Assembly: GCA_963664585.2 (NCBI GenBank)
Contig: CAXXEO010000002.1
Span: 62,001 to 126,000, forward strand
Length of the DNA stretch: 64,000 bases
From: G963664585 sp963664585
Lineage (GTDB): Bacteria; Bacillota; Clostridia; Oscillospirales; Ruminococcaceae
Direction: 5' to 3'
Shown here: piece by piece, positions 25,132-33,222 of the stretch
Layout of the letters: each line of letters opens with the position of its first letter
Numbering within the stretch: the stretch's first letter is position 1
Program-made: the position numbers and the translations under genes
The notes under the pieces: model-generated
Told to the model about the DNA's origin: nothing
The model's input: the letters and a program-made list of their open reading frames with translations, nothing else
Databases searched by the model: none

Positions 25132-26399
25132 TGCGATTCCTCCTTTGTCTTGTCCAGAAGCGCCTGAAGCTTCTCACGCATCTTGTAGATGCATAAATCT
25201 TCGCTGGCAAAGCCGCGAACAATATCTTCTGCCAGAGCTCGGCAGGAAGGGGCACCACACGAGCCGCAGTCCATACCATTCAGCTCGCTTTCTATCTTTT
25301 TGATCTCCCCCATCATGCCCATGGCCACGGAAATGTTGCTGTCAAGGCGCATGACAGGCTCATATTGCAGGGCACTGTCCCAGTATAAATCCTCCTCAGG
25401 CATACCATCCAGGGGGGCGCACCTTCCCTTTCGGCTTGCAGCGATCCTTCTCATGCGGGTCCGGGCGATATAGGGGCTTTCCACCTGGAGCACACCGCCC
25501 ACACAGCCTCCGGTACAGGCGTTGAGTTCTACAAAGTCCACATCGGTGATGCGGCCATCCTCGATCTCCTCGAGAACCTTGATGACATTCTCGATTCCGT
25601 CCGCGGCGAGGTAGCGGTCATTTTTAAGGGCATCCGCTTCTCCGCCCGACGTACCCCACCCAATGCCCATGGACCCAGCGATAGAAATTTCCTCCATGTC
25701 TAAGGGCTCCTTAATAAAGGGGAGTAATTTAGGGTATACATCACGAATGGAGACTGCCCCATCGACATTACTTCTGACCGTTCCAAGTGGCATTTTGATG
25801 GCGGTAACTTTTGCCGGGCAGGGGGAAATAAAGATGGCTCCGATGCTTTCCGGCGGAAGGCCCGTCTTCTGTACCGCAAGCTTTTTTGCCCAGCGGGCCG
25901 CGAACTCCATCGGAGAACGCAGGTCGATAATATTGGGAATCAGACTGGGAAAACGCACCCGTACAATACGCAGAACGGCAGGACATGCTGAGCTGATTGC
26001 CGGCTTGGAATGCGTTTGCATGATCTTTTTACGAGTAGCCTTGGTAATTGCCTCAGCGGCGGCCGCCACCTCAAAAACATCGTCAAAGCCAATCCTTTTA
26101 AGAGCGCCCAATAATTGGTCAACATCCTCAAGACCGGCAAACTGCCCATAAAGAGAAGGGGCGGGAAGCGCAATCGTATATTTAAAATTGTCTAATATCG
26201 AAAGGGGGTCGACTACAGCTTGCTTCGCATGATGAGGACAAATACGGATACACTCGCCACAATCAATGCAGCGTTCCTTGATGATAACGGCTTTACCGTC
26301 CCTTACGCGGATTGCCTCGGTGGGGCAGCGCTTTACACAGTTGGTGCAACCTTTACAAAGATCTTTATCCAGTGTCACTGAATGAAAATACTCACTCAT
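25128..26399 (-). CDS. Sensory-type [FeFe] hydrogenase (HydS-like)
   Basis: 423 aa. Two [4Fe-4S] motifs come first (CKGCTNCVKRCP at 15-26, CIDCGECIRICP at 44-55), then an H-cluster domain. The first signature reads SSACPAV instead of TSCCPGW. The second reads SPCPAK, and the third NACTGGCVGG. The cysteines needed for an H-cluster are kept, but the Cys next to the first ligand is Ala, as reported for Thermotoga maritima HydS. The C-terminus has a further Fe-S domain (CGSCGAPSC...C, about residues 376-400) and no PAS domain. Together with PHP, DRTGG and ATPase neighbours this points to hydrogen or redox sensing rather than bulk catalysis. Confidence 0.85.
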   Translation of the reverse strand: MSEYFHSVTLDKDLCKGCTNCVKRCPTEAIRVRDGKAVIIKERCIDCGECIRICPHHAKQAVVDPLSILDNFKYTIALPAPSLYGQFAGLEDVDQLLGALKRIGFDDVFEVAAAAEAITKATRKKIMQTHSKPAISSACPAVLRIVRVRFPSLIPNIIDLRSPMEFAARWAKKLAVQKTGLPPESIGAIFISPCPAKVTAIKMPLGTVRSNVDGAVSIRDVYPKLLPFIKEPLDMEEISIAGSMGIGWGTSGGEADALKNDRYLAADGIENVIKVLEEIEDGRITDVDFVELNACTGGCVGGVLQVESPYIARTRMRRIAASRKGRCAPLDGMPEEDLYWDSALQYEPVMRLDSNISVAMGMMGEIKKIESELNGMDCGSCGAPSCRALAEDIVRGFASEDLCIYKMREKLQALLDKTKEESH

Positions 26400-26461
26400 C
26401 AGGTCTCACCGCCTTTCATAATAAGATAATCTTTAATGATGAATAAAAGGAACTTCTTACT

Positions 26462-26495
26462 CACTGTCTGCCCCGTTTAGACGAGGCAGACAGTG
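26462..26495. promoter_or_regulatory. Hairpin in the leader of the hydS-like gene
   Basis: CACTGTCTGCC pairs perfectly with GGCAGACAGTG, and partial pairing continues into the loop. The T-run lies on the plus-strand side although no plus-strand gene precedes it. On the minus strand it sits 63 bp upstream of the hydS-like start. It could be an RNA structure or operator; unknown. Confidence 0.45.
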
Positions 26496-26622
26496 TTTTG
26501 TTTTCTCTTTATTCATTGAAGGCAATAACGTATGCCCTATAAACTTCAAAACAAGTTCAGGGCCGCTTTATGAAGGGCTGTCATGGCGTCCATACTGATC
26601 CTCTAAATATCTATATTCGTCT

Positions 26623-26728
26623 TATAGCCAATTAACTTAAAAACTGGCTATATGTAAAACGTCATTTTCTTCCCCCGCCTTCGGCGGTGGAAGAAATCAC
26701 GAGCCTGTTTTCAAATTAATCAACTATA
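26623..26728 (+). repeat. Family A repeat, copy 4 (106 bp)
   Basis: Full copy with one change in the core (GGCGGTGG). It lies between the anti-sigma-like ATPase gene and the hydS-like gene, both leftward, and so splits what may once have been one operon. The remaining part of the 345-bp gap (26400-26745) holds the hairpin at 26462 and nothing else I recognise. Confidence 0.92.
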
Positions 26729-26745
26729 TGTAGGCCGATCTAAAA

Positions 26746-27165
26746 CTACATCAGGATTTTCATTTTTACTGTGGTGCCTACGCCTGGTGTGGATTCAACG
26801 GTCATTTCATCGGTATAACGCTTCATATTGGGAAGACCCATGCCTGCTCCAAAGCCCAGTTGCCGAGCTGCTTCATTAGCAGTGGAATATCCCTCCTGCA
26901 TGGCAAGTTCAATATCAGGTATACCTGGACCTGTATCCGCTAATGACATTGTGATGGCACCGGGAGTGACAACCACCTCAATTTCGCCGCCGCTTGCATG
27001 AATCACCATATTAATCTCGCCCTCATACATGGCAATAGCTACCCTGCGCACTATGTCTGACGGCACTCCCAGTGACTTTAAGGCAAGCTTTACCGCGCTT
27101 GATGCCTCACCAGCACGGGAAAAATTGTCGCCCAAAACAGTATATTTAAGTGTCATGACATCCAT
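26746..27165 (-). CDS. RsbW-like ATP-binding protein (HATPase_c)
   Basis: 139 aa. GHKL-fold motifs: N-box EGEINMVIHA (about residues 48-57), G1 box DTGPGIPD (about 77-84) and G2 box GFGAGMGLPNM (about 103-113). This is the layout of anti-sigma factor or serine kinase ATPases without a sensor domain. The ATG shares one base with the stop of the DRTGG gene (TAATG). In hydrogenase regulatory loci such ATPases accompany sensory hydrogenases; the phosphorylation target is unknown. Confidence 0.85.
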   Translation of the reverse strand: MDVMTLKYTVLGDNFSRAGEASSAVKLALKSLGVPSDIVRRVAIAMYEGEINMVIHASGGEIEVVVTPGAITMSLADTGPGIPDIELAMQEGYSTANEAARQLGFGAGMGLPNMKRYTDEMTVESTPGVGTTVKMKILM

Positions 27166-27518
27166 TATACAGAAGAACCTCCTCCGAGACCCGCTTCATA
27201 CAGAAGGCCACAGGCATTAAACATGCGGCAAGAGGTACTCATCAGCACAAGCTGACGCCCATCCGCCATATCAATCATCGTCTGGTCAGGCAATTTGCCG
27301 CGGACAAAGACAATACAAAGCACGTCCATCATTTCGGCTGTGCGTATGACTTGGGGATTGACAAGCCCGGTCAAAAGTACAGCGTGATCTTTTACAAAGG
27401 CCAGCACATCGCTCATCATGTCGCTTCCGCAGGCAGATACAACATCTCTATCCATATACTCTTCGCCGCACAGAACTTTTGCGTTAAGAAGTCTGGCAAC
27501 CTCGCTAATTTTCATCAT
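27165..27518 (-). CDS. DRTGG-domain protein (second of two)
   Basis: 117 aa from the ATG at 27518, chosen because GGAGG lies 7 bases upstream; a longer in-frame version has no such site and would include a family C hairpin. It is a stand-alone DRTGG domain (KISEVARLLNAKVLCGEE at the N-terminus, then DMMSDVLAFV). A second DRTGG protein in the same locus argues for a heteromeric or two-branch sensor. First gene of the leftward hydrogenase-regulator block, divergent from hydC. Confidence 0.83.
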   Translation of the reverse strand: MMKISEVARLLNAKVLCGEEYMDRDVVSACGSDMMSDVLAFVKDHAVLLTGLVNPQVIRTAEMMDVLCIVFVRGKLPDQTMIDMADGRQLVLMSTSCRMFNACGLLYEAGLGGGSSV

Positions 27519-27577
27519 TAAATGACCTCCACAGGGATTCCCCCACATATTTACGCTGCTGAAATTGGAATAAGCTT

Positions 27578-27610
27578 TGTTATCTCCCCGCCGGAGCGGG
27601 GGAGATAACA
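27578..27610. repeat. Family C hairpin
   Basis: TGTTATCTCCCC pairs with GGGGAGATAACA around the core. The reverse complement, including the flank AAAGCT, matches the hairpin at 45.6 kb. It lies in the divergent regulator/hydC gap (27519-27929). Confidence 0.8.
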
Positions 27611-27848
27611 TCCTTTTTTCTTTTGATTTTACTGCAAATATTATAATTGAAAAAAATGTATAAAGCAACAGACAACCCGTGGAAAAGGACAGCTATCATA
27701 TTAGATTTGCATAATTTCTTGCGTAATGCAAGACATTTGCAGCCTAAGAATGGATGAAAAGCTTCAAAATACGACTTAAACAGCCAATATATAGGAGCTT
27801 TCCCACATAAACACATTAAGATAATTGTGGATTTTTTTCACAGGAGTC

Positions 27849-27857
27849 TGCTATAAT
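27849..27857 (+). promoter_or_regulatory. Extended -10 element, likely hydC operon promoter
   Basis: TGCTATAAT is a match to the extended -10 consensus, 72 bp before the hydC start. No convincing -35 box. Confidence 0.5.
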
Positions 27858-27929
27858 GTCGCTAGCGGCAAAATACCGTCAGCAAGATGCAAAATGCATC
27901 TAAAAATACTAACGCAGGAGGGCCAAAAG

Positions 27930-28427
27930 ATGGCAAATAAGATTGCAGCAATACCATTTACCGGCACTGCAGAGCAGAAGGCCGAGCTTGACACCATGTT
28001 GGCAAGCTATAAGGGCACGCCAGGTGCTTTAATGCCAGTTCTGCAGAAGGCACAGGAGATTTATGGATACCTGCCCATCGAGGTGCAGAAGATGGTGTCC
28101 GATGGAATGGACATCCCACTGGAAGAGATCTATGGCGTAACCACATTTTACTCACAGTTTACCCTTTATCCCAAGGGTCAATACACCGTATCTGTCTGCT
28201 TGGGAACAGCCTGTTATGTAAAGGGCTCGGGCGCTATCTATGAAAAATTGATGAACAAGCTGGGAATCAAAGCCGGCGAATGTACCCCGGATGGCAAGTT
28301 TTCTCTTGACGCATGCCGCTGCATCGGTGCCTGCGGACTCGCTCCTGTTATGACTGTCAATGATGATGTGTACGGCCGCTTGGTTGTGGACGATATCGAC
28401 AACATTCTGGCCAAGTATAAGGATTAA
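27930..28427 (+). CDS. hydC: NuoE-like [2Fe-2S] subunit of bifurcating hydrogenase
   Basis: 165 aa from the ATG at 27930 (CAGGAGGG 7 bases upstream). An upstream in-frame extension has no ribosome binding site. It is a thioredoxin-fold [2Fe-2S] protein with the NuoE pattern CLGTAC (4 residues between cysteines) and CRCIGAC (3 between). It is the small subunit of HydABC-type hydrogenases, which couple NADH and reduced ferredoxin oxidation to hydrogen evolution, or the reverse. It opens the operon hydC - ATPase - ferredoxin - hydB - hydA. Confidence 0.93.
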   Translation: MANKIAAIPFTGTAEQKAELDTMLASYKGTPGALMPVLQKAQEIYGYLPIEVQKMVSDGMDIPLEEIYGVTTFYSQFTLYPKGQYTVSVCLGTACYVKGSGAIYEKLMNKLGIKAGECTPDGKFSLDACRCIGACGLAPVMTVNDDVYGRLVVDDIDNILAKYKD

Positions 28428-28431
28428 TCGG

Positions 28432-28998
28432 GTGCAGGAACTTTCCTTGAATATTTTGGATATCGCACAAAATTCCGTGTCGGCAGGTGCCACTCTTGTA
28501 GAGATCGAAATTCGGATTGACATTGACTCAGACCGAATGGATATCCTTGTGAGAGACAACGGCTGCGGCATGACCGAAAGCCAGAAAAAACAGGTGACCG
28601 ACCCCTTTTACACCACTCGCACTACTCGAAAGGTAGGCTTGGGTGTCCCTTTTTTTGGAATGGCGGCGCAGCTTGCCGGCGGGGACATGAAGATAGAAAG
28701 CCAGCCAGGTATCGGTACGGAGATCAAGGCATGGTTCGTGCTTTCCCACATTGACAGGATGCCCCTGGGGGATATGGGTGCCACAATGGCCAGCCTGATA
28801 CAGCTAAACCCGGAAATTGACTTCGTATACAGATATCGAAATGATGGCGAAGGATTTACGGCGGATACCAGAGAGTTCCGTCAGGCGCTGGATGGCGTAA
28901 GCCTTTCTGAGCCCGAGGTTGCACAGTTTATAAGACAGTATGTGAATGAAAACACCGCAGAGGCCGATGGGCTTTCCAGCGGGAATATGGAGGGATAA
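28432..28998 (+). CDS. Histidine-kinase-like ATP-binding protein inside the hydrogenase operon
   Basis: 188 aa from a GTG at 28432 (AAGGA 8-10 bases upstream), 4 bp after hydC. GHKL ATPase with N-box LDIAQNSVSAGAT (about residues 8-20), G1 box DNGCGMTE and a G2-like region GLGVPFFGMAAQLAGG. No phosphoacceptor His domain or membrane segment. After the ATPase fold there is a ~70-residue tail. Such genes recur between hydC and hydB in Clostridia and are likely regulatory partners of the sensory hydrogenase block encoded divergently. Confidence 0.85.
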   Translation: MQELSLNILDIAQNSVSAGATLVEIEIRIDIDSDRMDILVRDNGCGMTESQKKQVTDPFYTTRTTRKVGLGVPFFGMAAQLAGGDMKIESQPGIGTEIKAWFVLSHIDRMPLGDMGATMASLIQLNPEIDFVYRYRNDGEGFTADTREFRQALDGVSLSEPEVAQFIRQYVNENTAEADGLSSGNMEG

Positions 28999-29001
28999 GG
29001 G

Positions 29002-29373
29002 ATGAAAAGTTTAGCCGAACTTGCCGCCCTGCGCGATCAAATGAAGGATCGCATGGGAATTCGCAGCGATGACAGCGGCAATATCAGAATCGTCGTTGGC
29101 ATGGCTACCTGCGGAATCGCCGCCGGAGCCCGCCCAGTGCTTGCGGCCTTTACTGATGAGGTTGCCCGTAGAAAGCTCAGCAATGTATCTGTAGCCCAGA
29201 CAGGCTGTATCGGCATCTGCCAGTACGAGCCTGTTGTCGAGGTTTTTGCCCCAGGCAAAGAAAAGGTGACCTATGTAAAGATGACTGCCGAAAAGGTTGC
29301 CAGAATTGTGAATGAACATATTGTAAACGGCGCACCGGTAATCGAGTTTACCATCGGCGCCGGCGCAAAGTAG
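29002..29373 (+). CDS. Thioredoxin-like [2Fe-2S] ferredoxin
   Basis: 123 aa, ATG with GGAGG upstream, 3 bp after the ATPase gene. It is a thioredoxin-like ferredoxin with cysteines in MATCGIAAGA (residues ~34-43) and QTGCIGICQYEP (~66-77), the four ligands of a [2Fe-2S] cluster. It resembles the N-terminal domain of HydB and probably feeds electrons within, or to, the hydrogenase complex. Confidence 0.88.
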   Translation: MKSLAELAALRDQMKDRMGIRSDDSGNIRIVVGMATCGIAAGARPVLAAFTDEVARRKLSNVSVAQTGCIGICQYEPVVEVFAPGKEKVTYVKMTAEKVARIVNEHIVNGAPVIEFTIGAGAK

Positions 29374-29388
29374 AAGGAGGAATGTCTG

Positions 29389-31179
29389 ATGTACAGATCC
29401 CACGTACTTGTATGCGGAGGAACCGGCTGCACATCCTCCGGAAGTGAACGCATCGTCACCGCCCTTGAAACTGAAATTAAAGCCAACGCGCTTGAAAATG
29501 AAGTCAAGGTCATTAAGACGGGCTGCTTCGGCCTTTGTGCTCTCGGTCCCATTATGGTCGTATACCCCGAAGGCGCGTTTTATTCAATGGTCAAGCTTGA
29601 GGATATTCATGAAATCGTAACCGAGCACCTTTTAAAGGGCAGAATCGTTACACGGCTCCTCTATACCGAAACCGTTTCGGACGAAGGAACGATTACAAAT
29701 CTGGCTCATACTGCTTTTTATAAAAAGCAGAAGAGAGTCGCTCTGAGAAACTGCGGCGTCATTGACCCGGAGAATATCAATGAATACATAGCCTATGACG
29801 GCTATCAGGCGCTTGGCAAGGTTCTTACAGAAATGACACCCGAGGATGTCATCAAGGTTATCAAGGATTCCGGCCTTCGCGGGCGCGGCGGCGGCGGCTT
29901 CCCCACCGGGCTGAAATGGGCCTTTGCGGCTGCCCAGCCTGCCGGCAAGAAGTATGCCTGCTGTAACGCCGACGAGGGTGATCCGGGCGCATTCATGGAT
30001 CGTTCTGTTCTTGAGGGAGATCCCCATGTGGTGATCGAGGCCATGGCCATCGCTGGATACGCAATCGGTTCTGACGAGGGTTATATCTATGTCCGTGCCG
30101 AATACCCCATCGCCGTAAAAAGATTGCAAATTGCGATTAAACAGGCGCGTGAAATGGGACTTTTGGGCAAGAATATACTGGGAAGCAATTTCTCATTTGA
30201 TATTGAACTTCGCCTGGGCGCCGGTGCCTTTGTCTGTGGTGAAGAAACCGCCCTCATGACCTCTATCGAGGGTCACCGCGGTGAGCCTCGTCCCCGTCCT
30301 CCTTTCCCGGCGGTTAAGGGACTTTTCGGAAAACCCACCATCCTCAACAACGTTGAAACCTATGCCAACATCCCCCGGATCATCTTAAATGGTTCCGCCT
30401 GGTTTTCATCAATGGGTACCGAGAAATCCAAGGGCACTAAGGTTTTCGCTTTGGGCGGAAAGATTAACAACACCGGTCTGGTCGAGGTTCCCATGGGCAC
30501 AACGCTGCGTGAAGTGATCGAGGAGATCGGCGGCGGCATCCCGAACGGCAAGAAGTTTAAGGCTGCCCAGACAGGCGGACCTTCTGGCGGATGTATCCCC
30601 GCTTCGCAGATGGACATCCCTCTCGACTATGACAATCTGATTTCGATTGGCTCGATGATGGGCTCCGGCGGACTGATCGTCATGGATGAAGACACCTGCA
30701 TGGTGGATATTGCCAAGTTCTTCCTCGAGTTCACTGTGGATGAGAGCTGTGGAAAGTGCACTCCTTGCCGTATCGGCACCAAGCGTATGTATGAGCTTCT
30801 GGACAAGATTTCTAAGGGCAAGGCCACCATGGACGACCTTGGCAAGCTGGAAGAACTCTGTATCCACATTAAAGAAAATTCTCTCTGCGGCTTGGGTCAG
30901 TCTGCACCCAACCCGGTGCTCTCCACCATCCGCTATTTCCGCGACGAGTACAAGGCCCACATTATCGACAAACATTGTCCTGCGGGCGTCTGCAAGGATC
31001 TTTTAAGCTATACGATTCTCGCCGACAAGTGCAAGGGTTGCACCCTTTGCGCAAAGGTGTGTCCGGCTGATGCCATCACCGGCAAGGTCAAAGAGGCACA
31101 TGTGATTGACAAAGATAAGTGCCTTAAGTGCGGTGCCTGTATTGAAAAATGCCGCTTTGGCGCAATTATAAAACGGTAA
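29389..31179 (+). CDS. hydB: NuoF-like NADH/FMN subunit of bifurcating hydrogenase
   Basis: 596 aa. Domains in order: thioredoxin-like [2Fe-2S] (about 1-100), NuoF NADH/FMN domain with GLRGRGGGGFPTGLKW (about 163-178) and CNADEGDPGAFMDR, SLBB domain, a [4Fe-4S] domain (ESCGKCTPCRIGTKR) and a C-terminal two-cluster ferredoxin domain (CKGCTLCAKVCP, CLKCGACIEKC). It binds NAD(H) and FMN and is the likely bifurcation site in HydABC hydrogenases. AAGGAGG before the ATG; next gene 13 bp on. Confidence 0.96.
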   Translation: MYRSHVLVCGGTGCTSSGSERIVTALETEIKANALENEVKVIKTGCFGLCALGPIMVVYPEGAFYSMVKLEDIHEIVTEHLLKGRIVTRLLYTETVSDEGTITNLAHTAFYKKQKRVALRNCGVIDPENINEYIAYDGYQALGKVLTEMTPEDVIKVIKDSGLRGRGGGGFPTGLKWAFAAAQPAGKKYACCNADEGDPGAFMDRSVLEGDPHVVIEAMAIAGYAIGSDEGYIYVRAEYPIAVKRLQIAIKQAREMGLLGKNILGSNFSFDIELRLGAGAFVCGEETALMTSIEGHRGEPRPRPPFPAVKGLFGKPTILNNVETYANIPRIILNGSAWFSSMGTEKSKGTKVFALGGKINNTGLVEVPMGTTLREVIEEIGGGIPNGKKFKAAQTGGPSGGCIPASQMDIPLDYDNLISIGSMMGSGGLIVMDEDTCMVDIAKFFLEFTVDESCGKCTPCRIGTKRMYELLDKISKGKATMDDLGKLEELCIHIKENSLCGLGQSAPNPVLSTIRYFRDEYKAHIIDKHCPAGVCKDLLSYTILADKCKGCTLCAKVCPADAITGKVKEAHVIDKDKCLKCGACIEKCRFGAIIKR

Positions 31180-31192
31180 GGGAGTGATAGGA

Positions 31193-32941
31193 ATGGAAAT
31201 GATCAATATTAAAATTAACGGTGTTCCCGTCAGCTGCCCCAAGGATTCAACCATCCTTGAGGCCGCCCGTGGCGCCGGTTTTGAAATCCCCACCCTCTGC
31301 TACCTCAAGGAGATCAACGAGATCGGTGCCTGCCGCATCTGCGTGGTTGAGGTTAAGGGCGTCAAGAACCTGGTTGCCTCCTGCGTGTACCCCGTGACTG
31401 AGGGAATGGAAATATCCACGAACTCCGCCAAGGTGTTCCGCTCCAGAAGGCATAACCTTGAGCTTATTCTCTCCACCCACGACCGCAAGTGCCTCTCTTG
31501 TGTGCGCAGCGGCAACTGCGAGCTGCAGAAGCTCTGCAAGGATTTTAAGGTCTATGACGAAACTTTCTATGAGGGCACAAATATTAAGTACGAATACGAT
31601 GACAGTGCCGCTCATATGTTCCGCGATAATAACAAGTGTATCCTTTGCCGCCGCTGTGTGGCCGCCTGTCAGAAATGGCAATCGGTTGCCGTCATCGGCA
31701 CAAATGAGCGCGGCTTTAAGACCCATGTCGGCTGTGCCTTTGATCAGGATCTGGGCGACGTGGCCTGCGTCTCCTGCGGTCAGTGTATTACTGTCTGCCC
31801 CACCGGCGCCATCGCCGAAAAGGACCAGACTCAGGAAGTATGGGATGCAATTGCCGATCCCACCAAGCATGTCATCGTGCAGGTTGCCCCCTCGATCCGC
31901 GTAACCTTGGGCGAAGCCTTCGATATGCCCATCGGAACCAATGTCACCGGCAAGATGGTTGCTGCCCTCAGAAGACTTGGTTTTGCCGGTGTATTCGACA
32001 CAGACTTCGCCGCCGACCTGACCATTATGGAAGAGGCACATGAGTTCATCGACCGTGTGCAAAACGGCGGAGTGTTGCCGATAATCACATCATGCTCACC
32101 CGGCTGGATCAAATTCTGTGAGCACTACTACCCCGAGTTTATCCCCAACCTTTCCACCTGCAAGAGCCCCCAGCAGATGTTTGGCGCGGTGGCAAAGACC
32201 TGGTACGCCCAGAAGAAGGGGATTAATCCAGAAGATATATTTGTCGTGGGTATCATGCCCTGCACCGCCAAGAAGTTTGAAACCCGTCGTGAAGACCAGT
32301 GTGCCGCCGGCAAGGGTATCTACGATGTGGATATCGCTCTGACCACCAGAGAGCTTTCCAGAATGATCAACCGTGCAGGCATTCAGTTCACGGCCCTGCC
32401 TGATGAAGAGTTTGACACTCCCCTGGGCACTTCCACCGGCGCGGCGACCATTTTCGGCGCCACCGGCGGCGTGATGGAAGCAGCTCTGCGCACGGCAGCC
32501 GAATGGATCACCGGTGAAGAGCTCAAAAAGATGGATTTTCAAGAGGTTCGCGGCACCAATGGCATTAAAGAGGCTACCTACAATGTGGGCGGCATCGAGG
32601 TGAAGGTTGCCGTATGTTCCGGCCTGTCCAACGCCAAAGAGCTTTTGGATAAGGTCAAGTCCGGCGAGGCGGAGTATCATTTCATCGAGGTCATGGCGTG
32701 CCCCGGCGGCTGTGTAAACGGTGGTGGACAACCTGTCCAACCCGCCTATATCAGAAACTTTGTCGATCTCAAGGGACTGCGTGCCAAGGCCCTCTATACC
32801 GATGATGAGATGAAGACCCTGAGAAAGAGCCACAACAACCCTGCTGTGAACAAGCTCTACGATGAGTTTTTGGGTAAGCCCGGAAGCCACAAGGCCCATG
32901 AGATTCTGCATACATCTTATACCGCTCGCGAAAAGTTCTAA
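31193..32941 (+). CDS. hydA: [FeFe] hydrogenase catalytic subunit, bifurcating type
   Basis: 582 aa from the ATG at 31193 (GGGAG 9 bases upstream); a GTG at 31184 would add three residues. Order: [2Fe-2S] plant-type domain (1-80), His-Cys cluster HDRKCLSCVRSGNC, two [4Fe-4S] motifs (CILCRRCVAAC, CVSCGQCITVCP), H-cluster domain with TSCSPGW, MPCTAKKFE and EVMACPGGCVNGGG, then the small-subunit-like tail. It reduces protons or oxidises hydrogen using electrons from HydB. TSCSPGW rather than TSCCPGW is what I expect for the HndD/HydA bifurcating class. Confidence 0.97.
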   Translation: MEMINIKINGVPVSCPKDSTILEAARGAGFEIPTLCYLKEINEIGACRICVVEVKGVKNLVASCVYPVTEGMEISTNSAKVFRSRRHNLELILSTHDRKCLSCVRSGNCELQKLCKDFKVYDETFYEGTNIKYEYDDSAAHMFRDNNKCILCRRCVAACQKWQSVAVIGTNERGFKTHVGCAFDQDLGDVACVSCGQCITVCPTGAIAEKDQTQEVWDAIADPTKHVIVQVAPSIRVTLGEAFDMPIGTNVTGKMVAALRRLGFAGVFDTDFAADLTIMEEAHEFIDRVQNGGVLPIITSCSPGWIKFCEHYYPEFIPNLSTCKSPQQMFGAVAKTWYAQKKGINPEDIFVVGIMPCTAKKFETRREDQCAAGKGIYDVDIALTTRELSRMINRAGIQFTALPDEEFDTPLGTSTGAATIFGATGGVMEAALRTAAEWITGEELKKMDFQEVRGTNGIKEATYNVGGIEVKVAVCSGLSNAKELLDKVKSGEAEYHFIEVMACPGGCVNGGGQPVQPAYIRNFVDLKGLRAKALYTDDEMKTLRKSHNNPAVNKLYDEFLGKPGSHKAHEILHTSYTAREKF

Positions 32942-32956
32942 AAGAAATCTAATGAT

Positions 32957-32997
32957 AAGCTCTCTTTCCCCCGCCATGGACGGGGAAAAGAGAGCTT
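32957..32997. terminator. Family C hairpin after hydA, likely terminator
   Basis: AAGCTCTCTTTCCCC pairs with GGGGAAAAGAGAGCTT, 15 bp after the hydA stop, followed by TTAT rather than a clean T-run. Confidence 0.65.
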
Positions 32998-33053
32998 TAT
33001 TATGCTGCTTTATTCAATAGCTTTACAAACGGCGGCTAAAGGCAACGCCTAAT

Positions 33054-33139
33054 ACTATATGACAATGGGGTAAATGCGCTTGTATATTCCCCGCCTTCGG
33101 CTGGGGAATATACAAGTATAAGATGTTGCATTGTTCTAG
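33054..33139 (+). repeat. Family B hairpin element, copy 2
   Basis: CTTGTATATTCC/GGAATATACAAG hairpin (33079-33116). The right flank TATAAGATGTTGCATTG ends in CTAG and is nearly identical to the copy at 4.9 kb. Confidence 0.75.
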
Positions 33140-33222
33140 CACTACCAGCTTGTGAAACCAAGAAAATCCTACAACGGGGCAAATATATGTTTCAACCCCT
33201 CATCAGCGAGGCTCAAACTTTG

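Noticed and set aside
25128..26399. A second catalytic hydrogenase
   Set aside because: The H-cluster signatures differ from catalytic enzymes (SSACPAV, SPCPAK), and the neighbours are signalling proteins; a sensory role is more likely.
27825..27843. TTGTG...CACAG inverted repeat upstream of hydC as a Rex operator
   Set aside because: The half-sites are one base too far apart for the Rex consensus, and the inner AA/TT bases do not match. Not strong enough to call.
32096..32977. Long antisense ORF over hydA
   Set aside because: A product of the GC-rich codon pattern of hydA; no start signal and no family features.
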